DNA from: Candidatus Bathyarchaeota archaeon
GTDB lineage: Archaea > Thermoproteota > Bathyarchaeia > Bathyarchaeales > WAQA01
Reading direction: 5' to 3'
Length of the DNA: 6,407 nt
Assembly (NCBI GenBank): GCA_015520475.1
Contig: WAQA01000101.1
Coordinates: 1 to 6,407, forward strand
Positions 1 through 6,337 of the stretch are shown here, in pieces. Under the pieces are notes generated by a model. That model made no database searches and had not been told where the DNA came from. It worked only from the letters and a program-made list of their open reading frames with translations. Made by a program: the position numbers and the translations under genes. Positions within the stretch are counted from its first letter, which is position 1. Each line of letters starts with the position of its first letter.

Positions 1-501
1 GACATAGACATACGCGTAATCTATGATGCCATAGCACCATACATCTCGAAAGAAGAGTTCATAGATAATATTAAGATAGCTGATTACAGCGGTGAAATTA
101 GGGAGCCCTATGCGATCTCACTTAGAGGCTCATCAATAATAGAAGATTTTGACAGGTTCTGGAATGAAATGTACGATTTTAAGAGGAGAAGAGGTAGACC
201 TGTACTGTCCACAATAGGATACGACACCGTCGAGTATACCTACGGCGCAAAGGAGGGATTAAAGATTCTTGGAGTAAGCGCTTCAAGAGTTAGAAGATTA
301 GGTGACGTCAGAATAAACATTGGAAGACCAGACACATACATAATTAATCAATTACGAGATATCTCCGATATACATCTGAAGATAACTCGAGAGCACGGCG
401 CCCTCATATTATATGGAGTTAAACCTAGGACCAGCATCTTCGTCTTAGACGTCGACGTCTCCGAGGGTTATCCGAGAGCCAGGTTAACCCCGCTGGTTTA
501 A
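1..501 (+). CDS. KaiC/GvpD-like RecA-superfamily protein, C-terminal part (5' end outside window)
   Basis: The frame is open from base 1 to the TAA at 499-501, giving 166 residues. The internal ATG at 169 is not the true start, because the residues before it also align with the complete paralogue at 1121-2560. Shared blocks are PYI followed by NIKI (residues 13-26), EPYAISLRG against KPYIALMRG (35-43), GYDT after a hydrophobic strand (73-76, a Walker-B-like position), DIHL (123-126) and LYGVKPRT (137-144). By homology this is the second, degenerate RecA-like domain of a two-domain KaiC/GvpD-type protein; the N-terminal ATPase domain would lie upstream. It is probably cytoplasmic and its target is unknown. 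The gene for a small helical protein starts 15 bases downstream, with its Shine-Dalgarno touching this stop codon, so the pair is probably translationally coupled. The family assignment rests on the paralogue, since no P-loop is visible in this fragment. Confidence 0.82.
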   Translation, partial: DIDIRVIYDAIAPYISKEEFIDNIKIADYSGEIREPYAISLRGSSIIEDFDRFWNEMYDFKRRRGRPVLSTIGYDTVEYTYGAKEGLKILGVSASRVRRLGDVRINIGRPDTYIINQLRDISDIHLKITREHGALILYGVKPRTSIFVLDVDVSEGYPRARLTPLV

Positions 502-505
502 GGAG
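501..505 (+). promoter_or_regulatory. Shine-Dalgarno AGGAG overlapping upstream stop
   Basis: AGGAG begins at the last base of the upstream TAA and lies 11 bases before the ATG at 517. This is slightly long but usable spacing. Its position suggests coupled translation of the KaiC/GvpD-like protein and the small protein. Confidence 0.55.
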
Positions 506-516
506 CGATCTCTAAA

Positions 517-837
517 ATGAAAGAAGAATTCAACAAGATACTTCAGCAGTGCATCGAGAAAACCTTCAATGAAATCTTTGGAAAGGAAGGAGCAAAAACA
601 ATCTATTATCATCTAGGTAAAGAACTCAGCGCAGACATAATACATCCAAGAAGCTTCTCTGAAATACTTCACAGACTCTTCGGCTCAGGAGCATACGCAA
701 TCGAGAGGATCATAATAAGGAAACTCTACCATGAACTCGGGATAGAATACAGCGAGAAAGAGAACTACTCATTCACTGGATACATAGAAGACGCAAAGAA
801 AACCATGAAAACAAAAAGAAGAGAAAAGAAACCTTAA
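517..837 (+). CDS. Small helical protein, partner of KaiC/GvpD-like ATPase (copy 1)
   Basis: This is a 106-residue, charged, apparently all-helical soluble protein with no signal peptide or membrane segment. Its core is a LFGSGAYAIER block followed by II and LYHELGI (residues 54-76), and it ends in a Lys/Arg-rich tail (95-105). The core matches the small protein at 2622-2954 (LFEEGAEVIER, then LYSKLGI), and both N-termini share an EF-K-L pattern, so the two are paralogues. The ATG at 517 follows AGGAG. The gene sits directly behind a KaiC/GvpD-like gene, as its paralogue does. The layout (N-terminal helices, a short loop, then an FG-A-IE-I-LY helix) recalls the small archaeal output domain called NitrOD5, but I assign that from memory only. 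A role as an adaptor or output partner of the ATPase is inferred from linkage; no enzymatic motif is visible. Confidence 0.8.
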   Translation: MKEEFNKILQQCIEKTFNEIFGKEGAKTIYYHLGKELSADIIHPRSFSEILHRLFGSGAYAIERIIIRKLYHELGIEYSEKENYSFTGYIEDAKKTMKTKRREKKP

Positions 838-904
838 GAGGAAAGAAAGGAGAACTACAAGGTTTATATGATAACGCTTTAAACAGAGAATTTAAAGTAA
901 AAAA

Positions 905-909
905 TTTTT
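905..909 (+). terminator. Possible oligo-T terminator after cassette 1
   Basis: Five consecutive T residues lie about 70 bases after the stop of the small protein gene, in an AT-rich context. Archaeal RNA polymerase can terminate at such T runs without a stem-loop. The run is short, so this is a weak call. Confidence 0.25.
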
Positions 910-965
910 ATATGCCTCCTCGCCATTATATTGAGGGTTTAGAGGAACACTAAAAAATATTAGAC

Positions 966-975
966 TTAAATATAA
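966..975 (+). promoter_or_regulatory. Archaeal TATA box for the second cassette
   Basis: TTAAATATAA is preceded by a purine-containing stretch that could serve as a BRE. Its centre is about 25 bases upstream of the ATG at 995. This is the canonical TATA-to-start-site distance in archaea and predicts a transcript beginning at or within a base or two of that ATG. It would drive the short ORF at 995-1099 and, downstream, the KaiC/GvpD-like gene at 1121. If the short ORF is not translated, the ATPase mRNA has a leader of about 126 nt. Confidence 0.55.
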
Positions 976-994
976 GATTATTCTGTTGCTTAAG

Positions 995-1099
995 ATGAAG
1001 ATGGTGGTAATGCATACTGGATTGTTAAGTATAAGGGTGGAGGCTAGAAGGTTCATCAGACATCCAACGCCTCCAATAATTGATTCACTTAAATGGTGA
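995..1099 (+). CDS. Short leaderless ORF (34 aa), ThrRS N-terminus-like, possible gene remnant or leader peptide
   Basis: The ORF runs from ATG 995 to TGA 1097-1099 and encodes 34 residues beginning MKMVVMHTGLLSIRV. The candidate TATA box is correctly placed for leaderless translation from this ATG. The stop falls 21 bases before the ATPase start, so the ORF would be the first cistron of that operon. From memory, the N-terminal editing domain of archaeal threonyl-tRNA synthetase has the same layout: Met-basic, about four hydrophobic residues, His at position 7, alternating hydrophobics, Val at 15, and then a Pro-x-Pro-(Pro)-Ile stretch near 24-28. The reading frame starting at ATG 1093 continues with VIAAEG-type residues before stopping, which could fit a frameshifted remnant. 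A decayed thrS start, a real small protein or chance are all possible. The ThrRS resemblance is weak at this length. Confidence 0.35.
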   Translation: MKMVVMHTGLLSIRVEARRFIRHPTPPIIDSLKW

Positions 1100-1107
1100 T
1101 TGCGGCA

Positions 1108-1112
1108 GAGGG
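1108..1112 (+). promoter_or_regulatory. Shine-Dalgarno GAGGG that selects ATG 1121
   Basis: GAGGG lies 8 bases before the ATG at 1121. It favours that codon over the in-frame TTG at 1100, which lies upstream of the site. An SD-led start fits a non-first cistron behind the short ORF. Confidence 0.6.
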
Positions 1113-1120
1113 ATCGGCTG

Positions 1121-2560
1121 ATGAGTATTGAGAGGGTTCCAACGGGAATTAACGGTTTAGATCCATTCATTGAAGGGGGATTCCAGAGAGGTAGCCTAAT
1201 CCTCCTAGCTGGAAATCCTGGAACAGGCAAAACAGTCTTCTCATCCCAGTTTCTCTATTATGGGGCGAAGAAATACAATGAGAAAGGAGTATACGTCAGC
1301 TTCGCTGAAGGAAGGAGATCCCTCCTAGATTACATAAGAAGGTTCGGAATGAACCTCGAAGAACTAGAGAAGAACGGAAAATGTAAGATTCTCGACTTAG
1401 TCACCGTCAAAGAAGAAGGAATCTCAACAGTACTAGAAGTGATAATGGAAGAGGTTATGACGCTGAATGCGAAGAGACTGGTTATAGACTCCTTCTCGAC
1501 GATAGCGCAAGCCTTCAAAGAGCAGATCGAAGCTAGAGTTCTACTCCATACAATACTTGGGAGGATAGTAAAGGCAACCGGATGCACAACCATATTAACT
1601 GTTGAGATACCATACGGAGAAGAAAAGGTCGGCTTAGGAATAGAAGAGTTCGTTGCAGATGGAATCATCAAATTAAGCCGAAGAAGGGAAGGGGAAGGAA
1701 TCATCCGAGAACTCGAGATTCTCAAGTTAAGAGGAACAAGAATTCCAGATCCAGTCCATCTCTTCACCTTAGAAGAAGGATTCAACATTCTCCCAGTCTT
1801 CAACATCACAAAGGTTAGGGAGCAGAGAAGCTGGAATCCCATTAAAGACCCTAGAGGATTCTTCTCAACCGGAAACGTCGACCTAGACAATGTGCTGCAT
1901 GGAGGATTCCGAAGAGGAAGCTATGTTATATTGGAGGCTGAAACAAACGTTCCCCTCAGCGCCATCCGACTGATCGAACTGCCATTAATCCTAAACTTCC
2001 TATCGCAGGGCAGAGGAGTTGCAATAGTCCCCCCTGGAGGAACAGACAGTGAACAGATCCATGAGATGATCCAGCCATATATACCTAGAGAGATCATAAA
2101 CAGTAACTTGAAGATATATGAGGAGATTAAACCTGAGAAGGATCAATCCAAACCATATATAGCTCTCATGAGGGGAGGAGCAACAAATCTTGAGAGAGAC
2201 TCAGCGGCCTGGTCAAAGATCCAGATGGAACTTATGGAGAGAACCAGGAAGCCCATCCTCATAGTTGTAGGCTATGATACGCTTGAAAGCAGATATGCAG
2301 AAGTACCAGAGAAACTATTCAGTGAGATAGGGGTACATATTACAGAATGTAGGGCGCAGGGAAATCTGACGTTGGCAATAGCCCGTCCAGGATTAAGGAT
2401 AACCAAGAGAGCATTGAATATGGTTGATATACACTTGAGGCTTATAGAACGGAACGGAAGAATCTTCCTTTACGGAGTTAAGCCTAGAACCAGATTATAC
2501 CATGTTGATTGCCATCCAGAGATTGGCTGGCCATACATGAGATTAACCTTAATGGCATAA
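1121..2560 (+). CDS. Two-domain KaiC/GvpD-like RecA-superfamily ATPase (copy 2, complete)
   Basis: This is a 479-residue cytoplasmic protein. Domain 1 (about 1-235) is a KaiC-type RecA fold: TGINGLDPFIEGG-F-RG (8-24), Walker A GNPGTGKT (31-38), Walker B RLVIDS (119-124) and a KaiC-like LKLRGTRIPDP closing strand (201-211). At the KaiC glutamate pair only one Glu remains (FAEG, 61-64). Domain 2 (about 245-479) repeats the opening motif (STGNVDLDNVLHGGF, 249-263), but its P-loop position reads EAETNVPLS (272-280) with no GKT, so it should not bind ATP normally. It keeps a Walker-B-like VGYDT (383-387) and ends with DIHL (436-439) and LYGVKPRT (450-457), as in the paralogue at 1-501. Archaeal proteins of this kind are often annotated as GvpD P-loop proteins, but no gas-vesicle gene is visible here. 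A regulatory ATPase role is inferred. ATG 1121 is chosen over TTG 1100 because it has a GAGGG site and the usual KaiC spacing to TG-x-x-x-LD. Confidence 0.88.
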   Translation: MSIERVPTGINGLDPFIEGGFQRGSLILLAGNPGTGKTVFSSQFLYYGAKKYNEKGVYVSFAEGRRSLLDYIRRFGMNLEELEKNGKCKILDLVTVKEEGISTVLEVIMEEVMTLNAKRLVIDSFSTIAQAFKEQIEARVLLHTILGRIVKATGCTTILTVEIPYGEEKVGLGIEEFVADGIIKLSRRREGEGIIRELEILKLRGTRIPDPVHLFTLEEGFNILPVFNITKVREQRSWNPIKDPRGFFSTGNVDLDNVLHGGFRRGSYVILEAETNVPLSAIRLIELPLILNFLSQGRGVAIVPPGGTDSEQIHEMIQPYIPREIINSNLKIYEEIKPEKDQSKPYIALMRGGATNLERDSAAWSKIQMELMERTRKPILIVVGYDTLESRYAEVPEKLFSEIGVHITECRAQGNLTLAIARPGLRITKRALNMVDIHLRLIERNGRIFLYGVKPRTRLYHVDCHPEIGWPYMRLTLMA

Positions 2561-2621
2561 GCCGCATCCATACTTAATGTTAAACCAAAGATAAGAACAT
2601 CCTATTTAATGAGGCATACGA

Positions 2622-2954
2622 GTGAAAATGGGCATGGAGAAGAGGAGAGAGTTTACTAAGCTTCTTCTCGAATCGATCAATGAGGCCTTCTCATTCAGTA
2701 GGGTTTTATTACATTTCCTAGAGATATCTTCATCACTCGATATCAACAAGATCATGGAGGATCCAGATAAGTTAACGACTGGATTAAGAAGCCTATTCGA
2801 AGAAGGAGCCGAGGTAATCGAGAGGAGAATAATCGAGAATCTATATTCTAAGCTGGGGATTAACCCTATATCTCATGGAAGACAGGATTTTTCAGAGGCC
2901 ATCAAAAAAGCCTACAAGAGATATGTTGAGGCCTCAAATATTAAAGGACAGTAG
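2622..2954 (+). CDS. Small helical protein, partner of KaiC/GvpD-like ATPase (copy 2)
   Basis: This is a 110-residue soluble protein, predicted to be helical, and a paralogue of the protein at 517-837. The shared core is LFEEGAEVIER followed by RII and LYSKLGI (residues 58-80), after an EF-K-L N-terminal helix (10-15) and before a Lys-rich C-terminal helix. The GTG at 2622 has GAGG 7 bases upstream (2611-2614). ATG 2628 or 2634 is possible, and 2634 would give an N-terminus closer in length to copy 1. The gene follows the ATPase gene by 61 bases, more than the 15 in copy 1. A weak TATA-like TATTTAAT (2603-2610) could give it some separate transcription. The protein has no catalytic motif or known fold that I can name firmly; NitrOD5-like is a tentative idea. 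It converges with the minus-strand operon, with a 12-base gap between stops. Confidence 0.8.
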   Translation: MKMGMEKRREFTKLLLESINEAFSFSRVLLHFLEISSSLDINKIMEDPDKLTTGLRSLFEEGAEVIERRIIENLYSKLGINPISHGRQDFSEAIKKAYKRYVEASNIKGQ

Positions 2955-2966
2955 AAAGGTTATATG

Positions 2967-3419
2967 TTAGAGGGGTTTCCTCTCAGCCTTCTTCCCAACC
3001 TTCTGCAGATTCACACGTAAAACGCCGTTGACATATGATGTGTTCTGAATTTTAACTATCTGGGGAATCCTAATCTTTTTAATGAAGTTTCCTCCTCCCC
3101 TAACTTCTAAGGATCCATTTACAAGCTTAACTTTCACCTTCCCAGCTGGACCTGGAACCCTAGCAACAAACATCAAATTCTCATCTTGATCAATAATGTC
3201 ATAGAACCAATCAACATCTTCCTGGATAGAGCTCCCCTCTTCCTCCCCAAACAGCCTCTTTATCTCCCTCAACCAGTAAATCAACGCTGCTATCGTAGCG
3301 AATCCCACAACAACCCCTATCAACCCTCCCCTAACCCTAAATATGAAGATGAGAAGGATAGCTGCCATGGCTACGCTTACCATAGACATTAGGTTCTTAA
3401 GATATTCTTCTCTCTTCAT
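2967..3419 (-). CDS. Membrane-anchored Hsp20/alpha-crystallin-like protein
   Basis: This is a 150-residue protein. Two hydrophobic segments (about 10-28 and 31-50) form a membrane hairpin. A charged linker rich in Glu (51-70) follows, then a beta-rich domain (about 71-140) with the Hsp20/CS pattern: ENLMFVARVPG (80-90), KVKLVNGSLEVRGG (96-109), IRIPQIV (116-122) and the diagnostic NGVLRVNLQK (131-140). The tail is basic (GKKAERKPL) and lacks the I-x-I/V motif that small heat-shock proteins use for oligomerisation, so a role as a membrane-tethered chaperone or docking domain fits better than a free sHsp. The start at ATG 3419 has GAGGGG 6 bases upstream. The in-frame TTG at 3443 would add 8 residues and overlap the previous gene. 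It is the second gene of an operon with the UPF0182 protein, 10 bases away, so a joint function at the membrane is inferred. Confidence 0.78.
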   Translation of the reverse strand: MKREEYLKNLMSMVSVAMAAILLIFIFRVRGGLIGVVVGFATIAALIYWLREIKRLFGEEEGSSIQEDVDWFYDIIDQDENLMFVARVPGPAGKVKVKLVNGSLEVRGGGNFIKKIRIPQIVKIQNTSYVNGVLRVNLQKVGKKAERKPL

Positions 3420-3425
3420 AGGGGA

Positions 3426-3431
3426 CCCCTC
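3426..3431 (-). promoter_or_regulatory. Shine-Dalgarno GAGGGG overlapping upstream stop
   Basis: GAGGGG on the minus strand overlaps the TGA (3430-3432) that ends the UPF0182 gene and lies 6 bases before the ATG at 3419. It decides the start of the Hsp20-like gene and suggests coupled translation. It is embedded in the perfect palindrome AGGGGTCCCCT (3420-3430), whose one-base centre is too tight to form a hairpin. Confidence 0.65.
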
Positions 3432-6267
3432 ATGCAAGCTCAACCGTTATGTAATGTAGCTCCAACACGTTCTCAACGTTAACTAGTATTCCGAAATTGA
3501 CTTTTCCATCCTCCATCCACATGAAGACCCTTGAGGTATCATATTTCTCAGAGAGGTTTATTAGGGAGTTTATAAGAGACAACGTATCATTCCAGTTATT
3601 CTCCGATACATATCTCGCCGTACCCTCCAAGAATGAAACGTCAGGATTAACGGTTACAGGCTTTAGAACCTTTAAGCCGGCTTCCTCAAAGACTTTAATC
3701 ATCTTCTCAATTCTCTCCTCAGCGCTCAGTTTAGGAGTTGCTGGAGGAGCCTCTACACCAGCTATCTTAGCCAGAAAGGCTCTGAAGCTCTCCTCGATTG
3801 TAGGGCCTAAACCAACATAGTATTCCCCTGTGAAGTCCGCCCCCACAGTTGCTATTGTCCCTATCTGGGTGACAACGCCTCCTCCAGGCGCCGTATAGAT
3901 AGGGATAAAGTAAACATTGAAGTTTCCTATGTTATAGAAGATTTGATTTCCGATCCTTGGATTTCTCAGTAACGTTCTCAGCTTAGCGAAGTCAGGATTC
4001 TTCAGCAGAGCCTCCCTAACAGCTGTCGGACCTAAAAGCTTCACTTTCGATTCTAATGGAACCTCATAGAATATCATCTCTCCAGTATGAGGATAATTGT
4101 TTCTAACGATCATGTAGCCTGCCAGGTTCTTTCCTTTACCGCCCCTAAGCTCCAGAGATAGCATACCTATAAACTCCTCTTTCTTGAAGCCTGGAGGCTT
4201 AGCTATTACATAGTATGTGTCTAACCCTTTCGGGACGGTATAGAACTCCTTCGCCGCTATGAAGGTACCAGCATCCTTCACATGGAAGAAATTGTACATG
4301 TTGACTCTCCACTCGAAGAGCTCCTCCGGATATCTCAGCTGAGTCTTTAACCATTCAGGAACCGTTGTTGAGATATATTTACTGTAAACCTTCTTGAATA
4401 ATTGGCTGAAGTAGTCATCTCCTAGAATGATCAGGCTGATGTTACCATTATACGCATCTATTAGGGCGTATCCTACAAGTCTGCCAAGCGGGTTCCCATC
4501 GCTCCAAGGCACATTTCCAGTTCCAAGGAAGACTATAAGCGGCATAGCCCAGAAGGTTCTTCTTCCATCACTTACAGGCCAGACATCTATATGCTTCCCT
4601 CCAATCCTATATGTGAAGTATGGGAAGAGCAGCTTCATACGGTCAAATATATCTCTATACCGGATTATTCTCATGGTTGTTGTCGGATATGACATCAGAA
4701 AGTTTGGTTCAAAGAACCAGCTAAGTGGAGGTGGAACATTAACCCCTCCACTCCCATTATAGAAGTATCCGTCAACCTCAGCGCTCTCCTTTCTATTAAC
4801 AGGGAAGGCTATCCAAGTCTCCTTAAAGAGCCCACCTTCGCCATAGTAGATTCTTCTCTGCTTGAAGAAGGATGCGGCGTCAACTATTCTCCCATCATGA
4901 CCATTCAACATCAGGAAACCATTTGGAACATGCGTATAAACAAGATGCATAGCGTACCATCGATCAGCCGGCGTAACGGTTTCAGGTAGAATAGGCTTCA
5001 TAGAGGCGCTCCAGTAAAGGGTATTATTGAAATGTATAATATCAGAGTCTGAGAAGTCTATGTATGGTATCAACCCTATCTGCGGCTTAAGCTTATCAAA
5101 GGCCGCCTCCCAATCCCATAATCTAACCTCGCTTAGGAGACGTGTGTTCTCTGCAACGTACTCGTCAATCTTATCCGGAGATATCGTTGTTAAACCAAAC
5201 CTGTAAGGGGCCTCCTGTATCTTGTCGAGCTCTGCAAGGTAACGATTAAGGTAGACATGCTGGGTTATATATGGACCTAACATGTCAAGTTTCCTTGCAT
5301 TCGCTATGCTATTATTAACAGCCATCAACGATCCAGTAATCATTAGTATTAGGAGTACAGTGCCTAACCGGATGGCTATTGATCTACGGCTTGGACCAGC
5401 CGAGCCGCTGCTCCACGACCTCTTAAACCAGTCTATAACCGCGAATATGATGAAGACGAAGCCTGCTGCAGCCAGCCCTGAAATCCAGTATCTCGTATTA
5501 TAATCTATGAAAGAGGAGAAGAAGGCATTGGATGTAAACCATAAGAGGAGAACTCCGCAGAGCGCCTGGAATGATGGGGCGAACTTAACGGGATTAGGCG
5601 TATCAAGATCCCATAGATAAGCAACTACATAAGGCATGAGTATGCGAATTGCATGTGTCGCCACAACCAGCAGTATTAAACGTATCCATAACGCTCTTAG
5701 GAGGGGGGAGAGAAGAAGTGTTAGGAACGGAATCGCTGGAATAACATTCTTCTCAACGAAGGCTCCGTTGAAGGGGGGAGTAATAAAGGGTAGAAGGAAT
5801 ATTCTAGGTAATGCATCTACACCGGATCTCCAACCTTTCAATGAAGCATCAACGGCCATCCCAAATATCACATTTGTAAAGAAGACTGACCCTACAAGAG
5901 TCTTCGTCACCTGCCACATTATGAAACGTGTAGGGGAGAGTCTAAAATTGTAAAAGTCAAACCATATAGGAGATATCTTTTCCCAATCTCCTCCTGCCTT
6001 GATAAGCCTAATTACAAGTCTAACCAGCCATAGGATTATGGATCTTCTGCCTAGAAAGTCCACTCTAAAGAACGCTAACGTCGAGAGTATGATTCCACCT
6101 AGAAAACCGAAATAGATAGGTTTGAGGAATAGATCACCAAACTCTACTACATTAAGCCAGAAGATCACGGCTTCACGGCCTATAGAAACAAGGAATATTA
6201 CTGCCACTGCTACTATGAGCAGCCTGCACAGAAACCTCCTCCAGTCTCTACCCCCAGGAGCACTCAT
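3430..6267 (-). CDS. UPF0182 family (COG1615-type) large membrane protein
   Basis: This is a 945-residue protein, within the normal length for UPF0182. The N-terminal third has seven predicted membrane segments at about 11-30, 47-67, 115-137, 178-215 (one long or two short), 232-251, 261-279 and 299-316. The remaining 625 or so residues form a large domain with little hydrophobicity, probably outside the cell. It carries family signatures I recognise: RLWDW (382-386), IGLIPYIDFSDSDI (397-410) and HLVYTHVPNG (441-450). Several N-x-S/T sequons occur in this part (for example around 414, 504, 609 and 904), consistent with archaeal surface glycosylation. The molecular function of UPF0182 is not established. 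ATG 6267 is supported by a TATA-like box about 25 bases upstream, implying a leaderless mRNA; no good Shine-Dalgarno is present. An Hsp20-like membrane protein follows in the same operon. Confidence 0.9.
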   Translation of the reverse strand: MSAPGGRDWRRFLCRLLIVAVAVIFLVSIGREAVIFWLNVVEFGDLFLKPIYFGFLGGIILSTLAFFRVDFLGRRSIILWLVRLVIRLIKAGGDWEKISPIWFDFYNFRLSPTRFIMWQVTKTLVGSVFFTNVIFGMAVDASLKGWRSGVDALPRIFLLPFITPPFNGAFVEKNVIPAIPFLTLLLSPLLRALWIRLILLVVATHAIRILMPYVVAYLWDLDTPNPVKFAPSFQALCGVLLLWFTSNAFFSSFIDYNTRYWISGLAAAGFVFIIFAVIDWFKRSWSSGSAGPSRRSIAIRLGTVLLILMITGSLMAVNNSIANARKLDMLGPYITQHVYLNRYLAELDKIQEAPYRFGLTTISPDKIDEYVAENTRLLSEVRLWDWEAAFDKLKPQIGLIPYIDFSDSDIIHFNNTLYWSASMKPILPETVTPADRWYAMHLVYTHVPNGFLMLNGHDGRIVDAASFFKQRRIYYGEGGLFKETWIAFPVNRKESAEVDGYFYNGSGGVNVPPPLSWFFEPNFLMSYPTTTMRIIRYRDIFDRMKLLFPYFTYRIGGKHIDVWPVSDGRRTFWAMPLIVFLGTGNVPWSDGNPLGRLVGYALIDAYNGNISLIILGDDYFSQLFKKVYSKYISTTVPEWLKTQLRYPEELFEWRVNMYNFFHVKDAGTFIAAKEFYTVPKGLDTYYVIAKPPGFKKEEFIGMLSLELRGGKGKNLAGYMIVRNNYPHTGEMIFYEVPLESKVKLLGPTAVREALLKNPDFAKLRTLLRNPRIGNQIFYNIGNFNVYFIPIYTAPGGGVVTQIGTIATVGADFTGEYYVGLGPTIEESFRAFLAKIAGVEAPPATPKLSAEERIEKMIKVFEEAGLKVLKPVTVNPDVSFLEGTARYVSENNWNDTLSLINSLINLSEKYDTSRVFMWMEDGKVNFGILVNVENVLELHYITVELA

Positions 6268-6288
6268 ACCGACAACCTTGAATTGAAC

Positions 6289-6296
6289 TTTTTAAT
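6289..6296 (-). promoter_or_regulatory. TATA box of the UPF0182 / Hsp20-like operon
   Basis: On the minus strand ATTAAAAA has its centre about 25 bases before the ATG at 6267. This matches the archaeal TATA-to-start distance and predicts a leaderless transcript. No other equally placed AT-rich box is seen. Confidence 0.5.
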
Positions 6297-6319
6297 CTTG
6301 AAGTAATCTGCAGTCCGAA

Positions 6320-6337
6320 GGATAAAAATGTTTATCC
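6320..6337. repeat. Perfect inverted repeat, possible operator
   Basis: GGATAAA and TTTATCC form perfect 7-bp arms around a 4-base centre (AATG). The repeat lies about 25 bases upstream of the TATA box of the minus-strand operon. Its size fits a dimeric regulator site, but the arms are AT-rich and could also contain a plus-strand TATA element for a divergent gene beyond the contig end. Confidence 0.35.

Larger units (their letters stand above)
838..994 (+). other. AT-rich intergenic spacer between the two cassettes
   Basis: No convincing protein gene is visible here. The spacer holds several TATA-like strings: TTTATATG near 863-870, TTTATATG near 907-914, and TTAAATATAA at 966-975, which is the best placed. 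A T5 run at 905-909 shortly after the first cassette could act as an archaeal oligo-T terminator. A 13-codon ORF starting at ATG 912 is too short to support. Confidence 0.5.

Noticed and set aside
447..460. Perfect 14-bp palindrome AGACGTCGACGTCT.
   Set aside because: It lies inside the coding region and is produced by the repeated Asp-Val codons of the DVDVS stretch; chance or codon usage explains it.
912..953. A 13-codon ORF starting at ATG 912.
   Set aside because: It is too short, has no Shine-Dalgarno and no well-placed TATA box, and resembles nothing I recognise.
892..1230. Minus-strand open frame of 112 codons spanning the intergenic spacer and the ATPase 5' end.
   Set aside because: It overlaps the Walker A coding region in antisense and has no recognisable domain; the spacer is better explained by the promoter and short leader ORF.
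1330..1890. Long minus-strand open frame (186 codons) opposite the KaiC/GvpD-like gene.
   Set aside because: It is antisense to a well-recognised ATPase domain, and its serine- and proline-rich composition is typical of a shadow frame.
1..2954. Gas-vesicle regulator gene cluster, suggested by the GvpD-like architecture.
   Set aside because: No gvpA or other gas-vesicle structural gene is present in the window. GvpD-like here describes only the P-loop family, not the function.
2969..2983. Short inverted repeat AGAGG-GGTTT-CCTCT at the convergent gene ends.
   Set aside because: The stem is only 5 bp, lies within the last codons of the Hsp20-like gene, and has no T run on either side, so a terminator is not supported.
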